62,294 bases of DNA, taken from Okeania sp. SIO3I5 (GTDB lineage Bacteria; Cyanobacteriota; Cyanobacteriia; Cyanobacteriales; Microcoleaceae). A model generated the notes under the pieces. It was not told where the DNA came from and made no database searches. It was given only the letters and a program-made list of their open reading frames with translations. How positions within the stretch are numbered: the first letter of the stretch is position 1; every line of letters begins with the position of its first letter. Shown piece after piece: positions 19,070 through 27,928 of the stretch. Location of the stretch: the NCBI RefSeq assembly GCF_010672085.1, contig NZ_JAAHHT010000003.1:1-62294 (forward strand), in the 5' to 3' direction. The position numbers were made by a program, and so were the translations under genes.

Positions 19070-19564
19070 ATGATTATAATTATAATGGGAGTTTCTGGTT
19101 CTGGTAAATCTACAATTGGAGAATTACTAGCAAAATCTCTAGATTGGTATTTTTTTGATGCAGACTCTTTTCATCCCCAAACTAATATCAAAAAAATGAG
19201 CAATGGAATTCCTTTAAATGATGCTGATCGAATTCCTTGGTTAGAAAAAATACGAAACGCAATTGATGAATGTTTAGCTGATAATAAAAATGTCGTATTA
19301 GCTTGTTCTGCTCTTAAACAAACTTATCGTCATTGCCTGGTAAAAAATACAAAAAATGTCAAAATAGTTTATTTAAAAGGGTCTTTTGATTTGTTTGCCC
19401 AAAGACTAAAAGCTAGAAAAAATCACTTTATGAAACTTGAGATGCTCCAGAGTCAATTTGATATTCTTGAGGAACCAAAACAAGCAATAATAGTAGATGC
19501 TGGAAAATCTCCAGAAGAGATTGTCAATTATATTAGTCAAAAATTGTGCATATTTATCTGTTAA
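19070..19564 (+). CDS. gntK: Gluconokinase
   Basis: The 164-residue P-loop kinase has GVSGSGKST at residues 7-15, the FFDADSFHP substrate motif, the NGIPLNDADRIPWL loop and ACSALKQTYR, all typical of gluconokinase. It phosphorylates D-gluconate to 6-phosphogluconate, feeding the oxidative pentose phosphate pathway. Length is normal. The start may be ATG 19070 or the Met six codons in (19085). It lies on its own, divergent from the CYTH gene. Confidence 0.93.
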   Translation: MIIIIMGVSGSGKSTIGELLAKSLDWYFFDADSFHPQTNIKKMSNGIPLNDADRIPWLEKIRNAIDECLADNKNVVLACSALKQTYRHCLVKNTKNVKIVYLKGSFDLFAQRLKARKNHFMKLEMLQSQFDILEEPKQAIIVDAGKSPEEIVNYISQKLCIFIC

Positions 19565-19679
19565 TGCTTTAGCCTTTGTATTTGCTAAAAAAGTGCAAGT
19601 TTTTTGCTACCCATTTAAGCATTCAGCTATTAGCTGTCAGCTTTTCTAAGGGAATGCTATGCAAACAGCAATAAAAGCT

Positions 19680-20100
19680 CAACCTTAAGGAAAAGGTTTA
19701 AATAAATATCGACTTGAAAACTGACTTCTATAGTAAGATTTAATTCTCAATAATAAAACTTTTATCAGCAAAACTAAAAGCAATAGCTGATAGCTTATAG
19801 CTGACTGCTGAATGCTTACCGAAAAATTTTGCTTTAAACCCTCCCCTTGGATAGGGGATAATAAATAAACATTTTCATGATTAGTCAATCCTATCAGTTT
19901 CAAGGAGAGGTAATTATTCATTATTCATTATTCATTGTTGAACTACCCATAGCTGCAAAATGTGATAATTTAGAGCAGAGAAAGAAAGAAAAATCAAGGT
20001 AAAATTATTCCGACTATCTCCTCTATAATTCCTATTTCTCCTAACTCTGTACAGAAATTACAGGCAACGTCTCTATCTACTCCCTGAAAGGAATTTTTCA
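19680..20100. repeat. Repeat-filled spacer
   Basis: The spacer contains an AGCTATCAGC/GCTGATAGCT type repeat, the CTTTAAACCCTCCCC...GGAGAGGTAATTATT block also seen at 8400 and 41050, TTATTCA heptamers (19911-19936) and a partial MITE-C right end (about 20085-20110). No gene is supported. Confidence 0.55.
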
Positions 20101-20111
20101 GCCAACCCTAA

Positions 20112-20312
20112 TTAAACATTTAATACCTCACCCCAAACTCTTATCGGTTCACCAAAAACATATACTACTTTTGCATTGCGTTTTTTGATAGTTCCCCCAC
20201 CTTCTGACTTTAACCATGCTTCAGCCTCTTCTAATGTCCAAAAATGCCTAGCACGATGGTTATAAGCATCTAGTTTTTTATTTTGAGCAAAATATGGTTT
20301 TTTCTTAGCCAC
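20112..20312 (-). CDS. Small conserved basic protein, unknown
   Basis: The 66-residue protein begins with a lysine-rich head (MAKKKPYFAQNKK). It carries HFWTLEEAEAWLKSEGGG and a C-terminal VVYVFGEPIRVWGEV. The composition is protein-like and unlike the surrounding repeats. The start appears to be GTG at 20312. I recall similar short proteins in cyanobacteria but know no function. Confidence 0.6.
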   Translation of the reverse strand: MAKKKPYFAQNKKLDAYNHRARHFWTLEEAEAWLKSEGGGTIKKRNAKVVYVFGEPIRVWGEVLNV

Positions 20313-20906
20313 TATAACGACCCTCTTAGTATTTTATATTGTTATATAGCGTTTCACGGAAGTCAAAATTTAGGCATGGAGTGCCTAATTCTGAAGGAAA
20401 TTCAGAATGTAAGACCCAAATCTGACTATCAAAAGTTAAAAGTAAGATTTTAAAATCTCAAAACTTTGACTATACAATAATCTCAGGAAATTATTTCACA
20501 TTTAAAGTTGTAAACTATTTGTGACATCTTTAAAGTTATTTCTTATACTTATTATTTATGGAAACTCTGCTCTAAATTTTCTGCTAAGTTTACAAATAAA
20601 CTCGTAAGCTTTCAGCTATTAGCTATCAGCTATCAGCAATAAAAATGAATGAAGTAAGAATTAGCTTAACTATCTACTACATTTTCAACTAGACAATTGA
20701 AGCACAAGAACCAGGAGTTTGAGTTTTCAACCCATATAATTAAATCTAATCAAGCTGATAGCTGACTGCTGACTGCTGAATACTTAAATAAACTCTTAAT
20801 TAGAGCTGTTTCATTCTAAAAATAAAGACCACTCCAGCAATCAAAAAAACTACTTTAATACCCATATTTTCGAGACTAAACTTAGAGAATGAAACAGCCC
20901 AGATAG
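20313..20906. other. Spacer of about 590 bp without a gene
   Basis: No coding frame is supported. The stretch contains AGCTATCAGC-type heptamer-like repeats near 20610-20640 and 20755-20780. A GAAACAGC word occurs in opposite orientation near 20806-20813 and 20890-20897, bracketing about 90 bases. Confidence 0.45.
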
Positions 20907-21425
20907 TTAACCAAGAAAACGACCTGCCATTCCCATTACATCAGCAATATCAACATCTCCATCCCCATCAGCATCCAAAAAGCTATTTAAAACATTATTA
21001 GATGCTTGATCAGAGTTTTGGTCATTACCAGTTTTTAATAAATTGAGAATTACAGGAACTAAAGTAGGTAGTAAATTCTGAATTTGTGAGATATCAAAAC
21101 CTGTTTTTTCCGATATACTTTGAACAATATCAGTAATTTGACTAGAGGAAAATAGAGAAGCAACCGCTAGGGGGTTAGGAGTTGTACCTGCAAATTGATT
21201 GATAAATTCTTGAACTCCTGTACTACCTGACTCCTCTCGCTTTTGTTGCAAAGCTGAACGTACATGACCCCCCAAAATTGACATAGCAGCTTGAGTTGCC
21301 CCGGCATCTCCTCCTAGATTACCGCTTAATTGCTGCACTGTGCCAAGAATATTACCCAACTGACTATTACTACCCTCTTGATTAGGATTATTAATAGCGC
21401 CCACAATTTGATCGAAAAGTCCCAT
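20907..21425 (-). CDS. DUF937 family protein with a calcium-loop tail
   Basis: The 172-residue protein starts MGLFDQIVGAINNPNQ, a typical DUF937 opening, and continues with a glycine/serine/glutamine-rich helical body (LGGHVRSALQQ, IVQSISEKTGFD). Its tail, DADGDGDVDIADVM near residues 150-163, is an EF-hand/dockerin-like calcium loop. No signal peptide or membrane segment. Function unknown; the family is widespread in cyanobacteria and proteobacteria, and calcium binding is inferred only from the loop. Confidence 0.85.
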   Translation of the reverse strand: MGLFDQIVGAINNPNQEGSNSQLGNILGTVQQLSGNLGGDAGATQAAMSILGGHVRSALQQKREESGSTGVQEFINQFAGTTPNPLAVASLFSSSQITDIVQSISEKTGFDISQIQNLLPTLVPVILNLLKTGNDQNSDQASNNVLNSFLDADGDGDVDIADVMGMAGRFLG

Positions 21426-21521
21426 ATCTTTAAACTATAATTAACTGTTGTAAGTTGTTAACAAAAAGTTCAGAGTATTTTAGCCTCACAGAACCCTTAT
21501 CTATTCTGCATTTTACGATTT

Positions 21522-21738
21522 GACATCCTCCCCGACTGTTAGGTGCGGGGATTCCTACTGAGCCTTCGCTCTTCAATGGGTTGATGTTTCTTATGGTGCT
21601 GCTACCTTGACGGTAGTCCTACACTTCTCTCCATGTCGTGATATATCTCGGATTGGCCACCCGCGACAAAAATACTATAACTTATATCTTCATTGCTCAA
21701 TCAATCAAAAAGTCGCCCTGGAAGGGCGAAGCTTTAGA
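21522..21738. mobile_element. Non-autonomous IS200/IS605-like element (PATE-like)
   Basis: GACATCCTCCCCGAC with its CCCCG/CGGGG hairpin marks one end. A perfect 7-bp hairpin (TCGCCCT-gga-AGGGCGA, 21713-21729) followed by AGCTTTAGAC marks the other. These are the subterminal palindromes typical of IS200/IS605 ends in cyanobacteria. The roughly 200 bases between them carry no transposase. Confidence 0.7.
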
Positions 21739-22723
21739 CCCAATTTTTCGGTAAATAGATACCTAAAAAAGTTTCTACTTCCTCAGCAGTAGGTTGAGCC
21801 GTAATTGCCCCTAATTTAGTAGCAGTTAACGCTCCCACAGCACTAGCATAAGTAACAATTTGCTTTGCTACCCCTGGTTGCTGTAAACGGCGAATACCAT
21901 ATTGGCGTAATTGATGTATAAAACCTGCCACAAACCCATCTCCTGCACCAGTCGTATCTACTACATCCACAGAAAAAGCAGGTACATTTCCTTCATTTTC
22001 TGATAAGTAATAAGCACAGCCTTGGTGACCTGCTGTTACTAATGTACCTTCTACCGAATCTAATCTGTAAGTAATTGCACCAGGGTCGGTAGAATTAAAT
22101 AGCCATTCAGCTTCTTCTACAGAAAGCTTGACAAAATCCACTCTTTTTAGTAAGGAATGTATAAGTGGCTTGGCATCATCAGGATTAGGCCAAAATGAAG
22201 GACGCCAATTAACGTCTACCATAATCTTAAGATGATATTGGTCAGCCAAATCAAGAGCTTGATAAATAGTTTGTCTAGTTTCGGGGTAAGCTAGTCCTAG
22301 AGTTCCTAAAATTAAAAATTCACCATTCAAAAATAGAGATTTTGGCAAAAGTTCAGCTTTGAGGTGGGTATCAGCAAAGTCTGTTGTTGGATGTTCTCCA
22401 AAACCAGCAAATTCACGCTCCCCAGTTGTGGAACGTAAAACATAGACCTTTCGTGTTGGTGCATAAGGATGTCCCTGAATACCTAAAGTATCTACCCCTA
22501 TCTCCTGTAAAAGTTGTAGCAGTTTCTTACCTTCTGTATCCTCACCTACAGAGCTAATCAAGGCGGCCGTTGTACCCAACTTGACTAAACCACAGGCAAC
22601 ATTAGCAGGTGCGCCACCAGGATAGCTTGTCCAAGAATCAACTTGATTTAAAGTTTTCTCAGGTTGGTCTGCTAGACAATCAAATAAAATTTCACCAAGG
22701 CAAATAGCATAGGGATGGGTCAT
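21734..22723 (-). CDS. Fructokinase, PfkB family
   Basis: The 329-residue ribokinase/PfkB sugar kinase has the N-terminal GG motif (YPGGAPANVACGLVKLG, about 33-49) and the catalytic DTTGAGDGFVAGF near 255-267 with the general-base Asp. This closely resembles cyanobacterial and plant fructokinases, which make fructose 6-phosphate from free fructose, for example after sucrose cleavage. The last codons and the TAA overlap the IS200/IS605-like element at 21522-21738, so the C-terminus (PKNWV) may have been rewritten by the insertion. The gene reads divergently from the PedR-like regulator. Confidence 0.88.
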   Translation of the reverse strand: MTHPYAICLGEILFDCLADQPEKTLNQVDSWTSYPGGAPANVACGLVKLGTTAALISSVGEDTEGKKLLQLLQEIGVDTLGIQGHPYAPTRKVYVLRSTTGEREFAGFGEHPTTDFADTHLKAELLPKSLFLNGEFLILGTLGLAYPETRQTIYQALDLADQYHLKIMVDVNWRPSFWPNPDDAKPLIHSLLKRVDFVKLSVEEAEWLFNSTDPGAITYRLDSVEGTLVTAGHQGCAYYLSENEGNVPAFSVDVVDTTGAGDGFVAGFIHQLRQYGIRRLQQPGVAKQIVTYASAVGALTATKLGAITAQPTAEEVETFLGIYLPKNWV

Positions 22724-22960
22724 ATTGATTTAAGTATCTGAAAAATTATAAATTTGTAATCAAAAAGATAAAATCATTAAATATTTTGATTACTATCAAA
22801 ATCAAAAATTTCTTTAGATATTAATGACAAAAAGAAATTTATTCCACTCTCTGGAAGCTTTCCTGTAGTTTTACCACTTAATAGATTGTCATTAACGTAA
22901 TTTTTGTCAAGATGTCTCTAAAATTATAATTAAGCAGATATACACATATAGGAAAAAATT
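22724..22960. promoter_or_regulatory. Divergent promoter region, fructokinase / PedR-like gene
   Basis: This 237-bp AT-rich gap separates two divergently read genes, so it must hold both promoters. I see no unambiguous -35/-10 pair. AGGAAA lies at 22950-22955, a weak ribosome-binding site before the PedR-like ATG. Confidence 0.4.
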
Positions 22961-23239
22961 ATGACTGGTTGTAAGTCGAAAACCCAGATATCTCTTTCTG
23001 AAAGGGAAGTGCAAGTTCTAGAGCTAGTAGCAGATGGATTGACCAATGAAAAAATCGCTGAGAGGCTAGAAATTAGTAAACGAACTGTAGATAACCATAT
23101 TAGTAATATTCTCAATAAAACTTCTACTCATAATCGAGTCGAACTGGTTCGGTGGGCTTTACAGTGGGGCAAAGTATGTTTAGATAATATCAATTGTTGT
23201 TATGTAAAACAGCCAATTGATATAGATACTACATCATAG
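22961..23239 (+). CDS. pedR: PedR-like small LuxR-type regulator
   Basis: The 92-residue protein is little more than a LuxR/GerE helix-turn-helix (LSEREVQVLELVADGLTNEKIAERL, then ISKRTVDNHISNIL). It ends with a WALQWGKVCLDNINCC tail rich in cysteine. This size and tail resemble PedR of Synechocystis (Ssl0564), a redox-responsive regulator that responds to photosynthetic electron transport through thioredoxin and a conserved cysteine. There is no receiver domain. Family assignment to LuxR is certain; identity with PedR is from memory of its layout. Confidence 0.82.
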   Translation: MTGCKSKTQISLSEREVQVLELVADGLTNEKIAERLEISKRTVDNHISNILNKTSTHNRVELVRWALQWGKVCLDNINCCYVKQPIDIDTTS

Positions 23240-23878
23240 TTCGGAGAATCATTGCTCTTAATCAATGTCCTCAGAAGAATCTAGTAAGTCCTCAATGGAG
23301 TTAGTGGTGAGATGAATGAAAACCAATAAATAAATTGAGTGATTTGATTAAATAGCTATTAAGTAGGTAGGCGTTAAAATTTATCGTGTTTAGGAAGGTA
23401 GGAGGCAGAGGGCAGCTATGCTGAAGGAAAGAGGCTTGAGAGTTACTCTAGTTTTTGTTAGATACTTTATTTTCGTACCTATTCTACTGAACAAGTCTAA
23501 TTGCAATAGCATATAATGCTAGTGTTTGTCAGGGATTCAGGGCTAACTACTGAAATTAAATAGTTGGACAATATTAGATATAATTATACATTTATACATT
23601 TGAAGTAATATAATCTGATACCTGTCTAACTAATTATCACAAGTAAATGACCAATTGAGATAAAATATTTTGTAATACTTATTGTTATACTGCAGAGGTA
23701 CGACTTGAATTCTCCTGTCAATTTAGGAAACTATGTACATCAATAACTTGAGTTTCAAGTGATTTTAAGCCTGTGAAGAAGGTAAGTTACAAAGCAGGGT
23801 CAGTATAATTAATAATTAATAATTATTCGGTAATTTTAGTAGAACTGATTAGTCAACTCAATATAGTCTGTCAATAGT
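23240..23878. other. Spacer with a dispersed repeat shared with 46.8 kb
   Basis: TAAGTAGGTAGGCGTTAAAATTT at 23358, followed by AGAGG and ACTTTATTTT-like words, resembles 46799-46890 (AAGTAGGTAGACGTTAAATT). A short AATTATTAATTATT-like run lies near 23809-23825. No gene is supported in the 640 bp. Confidence 0.45.
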
Positions 23879-23899
23879 TTGTCAGAGGTAAATACTAGA

Positions 23900-24178
23900 A
23901 TGGAGACTGCCAAACATAAACAACAACGTTATCAATTTAGCTGTCAGGGACTCCCACTAGCAGTCTATCAAGAAGTAGCAGCTCATTTACGCCAAGCTGG
24001 CAAGGTACAAGTGGGTTTATTTTCTCCTCCTTCCTCAGAGCTATTTGACTACAACAAAAGTCAAGTAGGAGGATTATGGCTAGAGTATGCTGAAGATGCT
24101 GAAGATGCTATTCGTCAAAAAGTAGACCAAATCTTGGCCTACTATGAGGAAATATTTGGTCATTGGGAAGAAAATTAG
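23900..24178 (+). CDS. Conserved cyanobacterial protein, unknown
   Basis: The protein of about 92 residues, counted from ATG 23900, begins METAKHKQQRYQFSCQGLPLAVYQEVAAHLRQ. A TTG at 23879 would add seven residues but lacks support. The middle (VQVGLFSPPSSELFDYNKSQVGGLWLEY) and the acidic helical tail look like a folded soluble domain. I recall similar short proteins across cyanobacteria, with no known activity. No signal peptide or membrane helix. It stands alone. Confidence 0.72.
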   Translation: METAKHKQQRYQFSCQGLPLAVYQEVAAHLRQAGKVQVGLFSPPSSELFDYNKSQVGGLWLEYAEDAEDAIRQKVDQILAYYEEIFGHWEEN

Positions 24179-24235
24179 ATGATACCTACTAATGATCGAG
24201 ATGTCTATTGGTTAAATACCAGGGACTAATTATGG

Positions 24236-24558
24236 CTTGCTAAATAAATTTAAAAGCATTGAAAGATAAAGGTTTTAGCGTTTTTAGGTATTGAAAAAGT
24301 ACGCCTGTTTCAGTTCTTCAGGCTCAAAAAGCTATCATTTTTGGTACATTGTTGGGCAAAAAAATTACTCCCCTACGGACGTTGAGCTAGCGCACAACTT
24401 TCCTGAGGTCATGCTCGGCAAACGTTAACGCTCAGCGACATGAAAAGCATTTTTGTTATGCAACGTCCCTACCTACTCCCGTACGGACGTTCGCATTTTT
24501 GTTATGCAACGTCCCTACCTACTCCTTAAAAAAGACTTTTTCAGCAAACCCTAATTAA
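24236..24558. mobile_element. MITE-C copy with an internal insertion
   Basis: The copy runs from TTGCTAAATAAATTTAAAAGC to TTTTTCAGCAAACCCTAATT. The interior holds a direct repeat (CATTTTTGTTATGCAACGTCCC at 24449 and 24495) and CGTACGGACGTT palindromes, making it longer than other copies. Confidence 0.7.
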
Positions 24559-24721
24559 AAGTCCCCTCTTTTGATTTTTTTTAGTAATATTGTTCTAATT
24601 TTTCGCCTCAAAACCCCTCTAAATATTAAATAAAATTCTTAGGAAGAGGAAACAGGGAATATGTAATATAAATTACCTGCATTAAAAATGCTATAACTAT
24701 TAAAACATCAGAGATGTTGCT

Positions 24722-26182
24722 ATGCCACCAATACCATCTTATTTAATACCTCTAATAATTATTCTAGTAATTGTACCATCTTTTGTAGCAATTTTATTAA
24801 GGATGGTACTTTATTTTGACTTAGCAAGTCAGGGAAATAAAGTTAGAAGACTCATTAATCAGCAGTCAGTAAATAAGCCAAGATTTATTGAATATTTAGA
24901 GAGCAGATTTGCTGATGCTAGCAGTAAACTAGAGCAAGTTAATACAGGAGCATTAATCGATCAAGTTTATAGTAGACAGCGATTATTAGGATTAGTTTCT
25001 TATGAACAAATAGAATATTTTTGTCGAATTTTACCAAATCTACTTGTATCTTTTGGATTATTAGGAACTTTTATCGGTATTACTATTAATTTAACTTCTT
25101 TAAGCCAAACAATTAGCGATACTAATGCTACCGATGTTAGTAGTTTGCTCAAGGAATTAGCGGCACCATTACAAGGTATGGGAATTGCTTTTACGAGCAG
25201 CTTAGTAGCAATCTTATTTAGTGCTGTAGTTACATCAGTTAATTTGATTTTCAATACTAGCCTTGCTAAAACTAGATTAATAAGTTTACTAGAAGACTAT
25301 TTAGATAATATTTACTTACAAAATATTGAAGGTCAAACTCAACTTGATAAAGTAGTAAAAGCTGTTGCCTATTCTTTTGAAGGATTTTTAACAAGATTTG
25401 GTCAAACAGTTAGGGTAGGAGTAGAATCAGCTCTACAAGATAAGATTCAAGAAATTTATAACGCTAATGCTACGACGAGTAAATTAGCAGAACAGACTTT
25501 TGTAAGATTAGGAGAAGCTGCTGCTACTATTGCTAAAAGTTCTAAAGATTTTCAGATAGCTTCCGATAAATTTCTAGAGGTAGCACAAACATTTGAACAT
25601 AGTCAGTTTCCGCAAAAGTTAGCTACTTCTACAGCAGAATTAGCCAATATTCAAAGTAATTTTTCTCAGTCAACTTCTACTCTAGCTGCTGCTGTTCAAG
25701 CTATTGAAATAGTAGTAATTGAACTCCAGGGATATAGTAAGAGACTAGCTAAGTTTGGAGAACAAATTACTAATAGTAATCAAACTTCCTTCAGACTTTT
25801 AGAGTCTCATCAAAGTAATCAACAATCTTTTGCTGAGATGATTAGGCAATTACAGGAAGCATCACAAAGTTTTCATTTAGCTGTAGGTAATTTGGATACT
25901 TTACAAAGAAGAGTGGTATCTAAAGCTGATAATTTAGAGGAAGTACAAATTCAAATCAAAACTTTAGCAGATGCTTTGAATAATTCTACAGATGGTATTA
26001 GTCTAAGTATTAAATCTTTGGGAGACCAAATAAATCAAGGTATCAGTACCCAAGCTAATATTAATAATTCCCATTTAAGTGTTATTGCTACAAATTTACA
26101 GGAATATATTAATCAAATGAATGCAACTAAAAATGAAATTTATCGCCTGACACAAACTATTGATAAACTGGCAAATAAATAA
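24722..26182 (+). CDS. ZorA/MotA/TolQ-like proton-channel stator protein
   Basis: The 486-residue protein has three membrane helices (about 6-32, 103-128, 150-180). The last two hold the MotA/TolQ/ExbB core motifs GLLGTFIGI and GMGIAFTSSLVAILF. After residue 185 comes a cytoplasmic tail of about 300 residues, rich in Gln, Ser, Asn and Thr and predicted helical or coiled-coil. This plan (short channel core plus long tail) is that of ZorA of the Zorya defence system rather than TolQ or ExbB (about 230 residues). The MotB/ZorB-like partner is at 27929. Its role would be to couple ion flow to rotation. No flagellar, Tol or zorC/D/E genes are nearby. Confidence 0.82.
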   Translation: MPPIPSYLIPLIIILVIVPSFVAILLRMVLYFDLASQGNKVRRLINQQSVNKPRFIEYLESRFADASSKLEQVNTGALIDQVYSRQRLLGLVSYEQIEYFCRILPNLLVSFGLLGTFIGITINLTSLSQTISDTNATDVSSLLKELAAPLQGMGIAFTSSLVAILFSAVVTSVNLIFNTSLAKTRLISLLEDYLDNIYLQNIEGQTQLDKVVKAVAYSFEGFLTRFGQTVRVGVESALQDKIQEIYNANATTSKLAEQTFVRLGEAAATIAKSSKDFQIASDKFLEVAQTFEHSQFPQKLATSTAELANIQSNFSQSTSTLAAAVQAIEIVVIELQGYSKRLAKFGEQITNSNQTSFRLLESHQSNQQSFAEMIRQLQEASQSFHLAVGNLDTLQRRVVSKADNLEEVQIQIKTLADALNNSTDGISLSIKSLGDQINQGISTQANINNSHLSVIATNLQEYINQMNATKNEIYRLTQTIDKLANK

Positions 26183-26439
26183 ATAGATAAGTCATTTCAG
26201 TTATCAGTACTTCCGGCTAATTTAAGAGGCAGGAAAATCGGAAATTTCCTTTTTTATATCCTTGGAAGTAAAAGTTGCAGTTTTATATCTTAAATTTCTT
26301 GCTAACTAAAACCGTGGAATATCAAATCCGCTTGCAATGGAAGTTTTATCGGAAACCGACTTTATGGGAGATTATAAATATTAGTATAGTAGGGAATTTC
26401 ATATAAACCCTATTTCTCTTATCCTTGTTTTTCGTGTTA

Positions 26440-27310
26440 TCAAATCTTTTCTTTCTATTGATCGTTCCTAGGATAGAAAATCAATAACATTATCATTTTC
26501 TGAAGCTCCAAAAAATTCAAGGATTTTCGATTGCATCCTCAAAATTTTTGTGATATCATCAAGATTAAATGGGGTAACTCGCCCATGCGCATGACTTTTT
26601 ATTCAATCCCCAAAAAAGTATAGTTGATTTTGGAGCTGATCGTAAAGATATATGGTTGTTTTCCCTGTTATCAAATCTTTAAGAGCGATCGCTCCTAGGT
26701 TGAAAAATCAATCACATTGTCATTTTCTGAAGCTCAAAAAAATTCAAGGATTTTCGATTGCATCCTCAAAATTTTTGTGATATCATCAAGATTAAATGGG
26801 GTAACTCGCCCATGCGCATGACTTTTTATTCAATCCCCAAAAAAGTATAGTTGATTTTGGAGCTGATCGTAAAGATATATGGTTGTTTTCCCTGTTATCA
26901 AATCTTTAAGAGCGATCGCTCCTAGGGTGAAAAATCAATCACATTGTCATTTTCTGAAGCTCCAAAAAAATCAAGGATTTTCGATTGCATCCTCAAAATT
27001 TTTGTGATATTATCAAGATTAACTGGGGTAACTCGCCCATGCGCATGACTTTTTATTCAATCCCCAAAAAAGTATAGTTGATTTTGGAGCTGATCGTAAA
27101 GATATATGGTTGTTTTCCCTGTTATCAAATCTTTAAGAGCGATCGCTCCTAGGGTGGAAAATCAATCACATTGTCATTTTCTGAAGCTTCCAAAAAATTC
27201 AGCGCCTCAAAGGATTTTCGATTGCATCCTCAAAATTTTTATGATATTATAAAGATTAACTGGGCTAATTCGCCTATGTGCATGACTTTTTATTCAACTA
27301 AAAAAGTTGA
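26440..27310. repeat. 227-bp tandem repeat, about 3.7 units, with HIP1
   Basis: The word CATTTTCTGAAGC occurs at 26494, 26721, 26948 and 27175, exactly 227 bp apart. Each unit includes CCCATGCGCATGACTTTTTA and, from the second onward, AGCGATCGCTCCTAGG (a HIP1 octamer next to CCTAGG). The array lies between the two stator-like genes. It has no continuous open frame. Confidence 0.92.
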
Positions 27311-27544
27311 ATTTCTTAGCGATAGAACTCAGTTCCCCTTTACTACGCATATAAACGCGACCGCTAATACTGTAGAAAGGAAAATGAATGTAAAAGATAC
27401 TGTTAGGAATTCTATCAAAAACTAGCTATATTTTATTGAAGATATGGCGTTTCTAAAATTACCCAATAATTAATAATTATTAATTAAATAATTCAGCTTT
27501 ATTAGCCTCTCCAGTAAAGGGGAAGTCGAGGGATAGATGGATTA

Positions 27545-27635
27545 CCGAAATAATTAATAATTAAATAATTAAATAATTAAATAATTAAATAATTAAATAA
27601 TTAAATAATTAAATAATTAAATAATTAAATAATTC
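27545..27635. repeat. 8-bp microsatellite TTAAATAA
   Basis: About ten perfect TTAAATAA units lie in the spacer, next to a TTTAAAGCCTCCCC block of the dispersed repeat also seen at 8400 and 41050. Confidence 0.9.
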
Positions 27636-27835
27636 AGCTTTAAAGCCTCCCCAATAAAAGGGAGATAAATTTTTTCATTTTAGTCAATCCTTTCCCTAAA
27701 AGGGAGAGATAACTATCTATTATCCATTATCCATTATCCATTAATGAACTAGCCATATCCAATTGAGCAACTAGAGAAAAGTGCTAGGATATTTCCTTAT
27801 ATTCAATTCCCTCACGGTTTTAACCAAAGGTAATT

Positions 27836-27895
27836 ATTCATTATTCATTATTCATTATTCATTATTCATTATTCATTATTCATTATTCATTAATG
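27836..27895. repeat. Heptamer repeat TTATTCA, about 8 units
   Basis: A perfect heptanucleotide run ends about 35 bp before the ATG of the ZorB-like gene. Such short tandem heptamers are known in cyanobacteria as STRR sequences. Length change here could alter expression of the gene. Confidence 0.85.
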
Positions 27896-27928
27896 GATAC
27901 TCCTTAAAAAATAGGAATTAATTTAACT

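Noticed and set aside
27171-27425. 84-codon open frame in the 227-bp array
   Set aside because: It starts inside a tandem repeat unit and is not kept in the other units.
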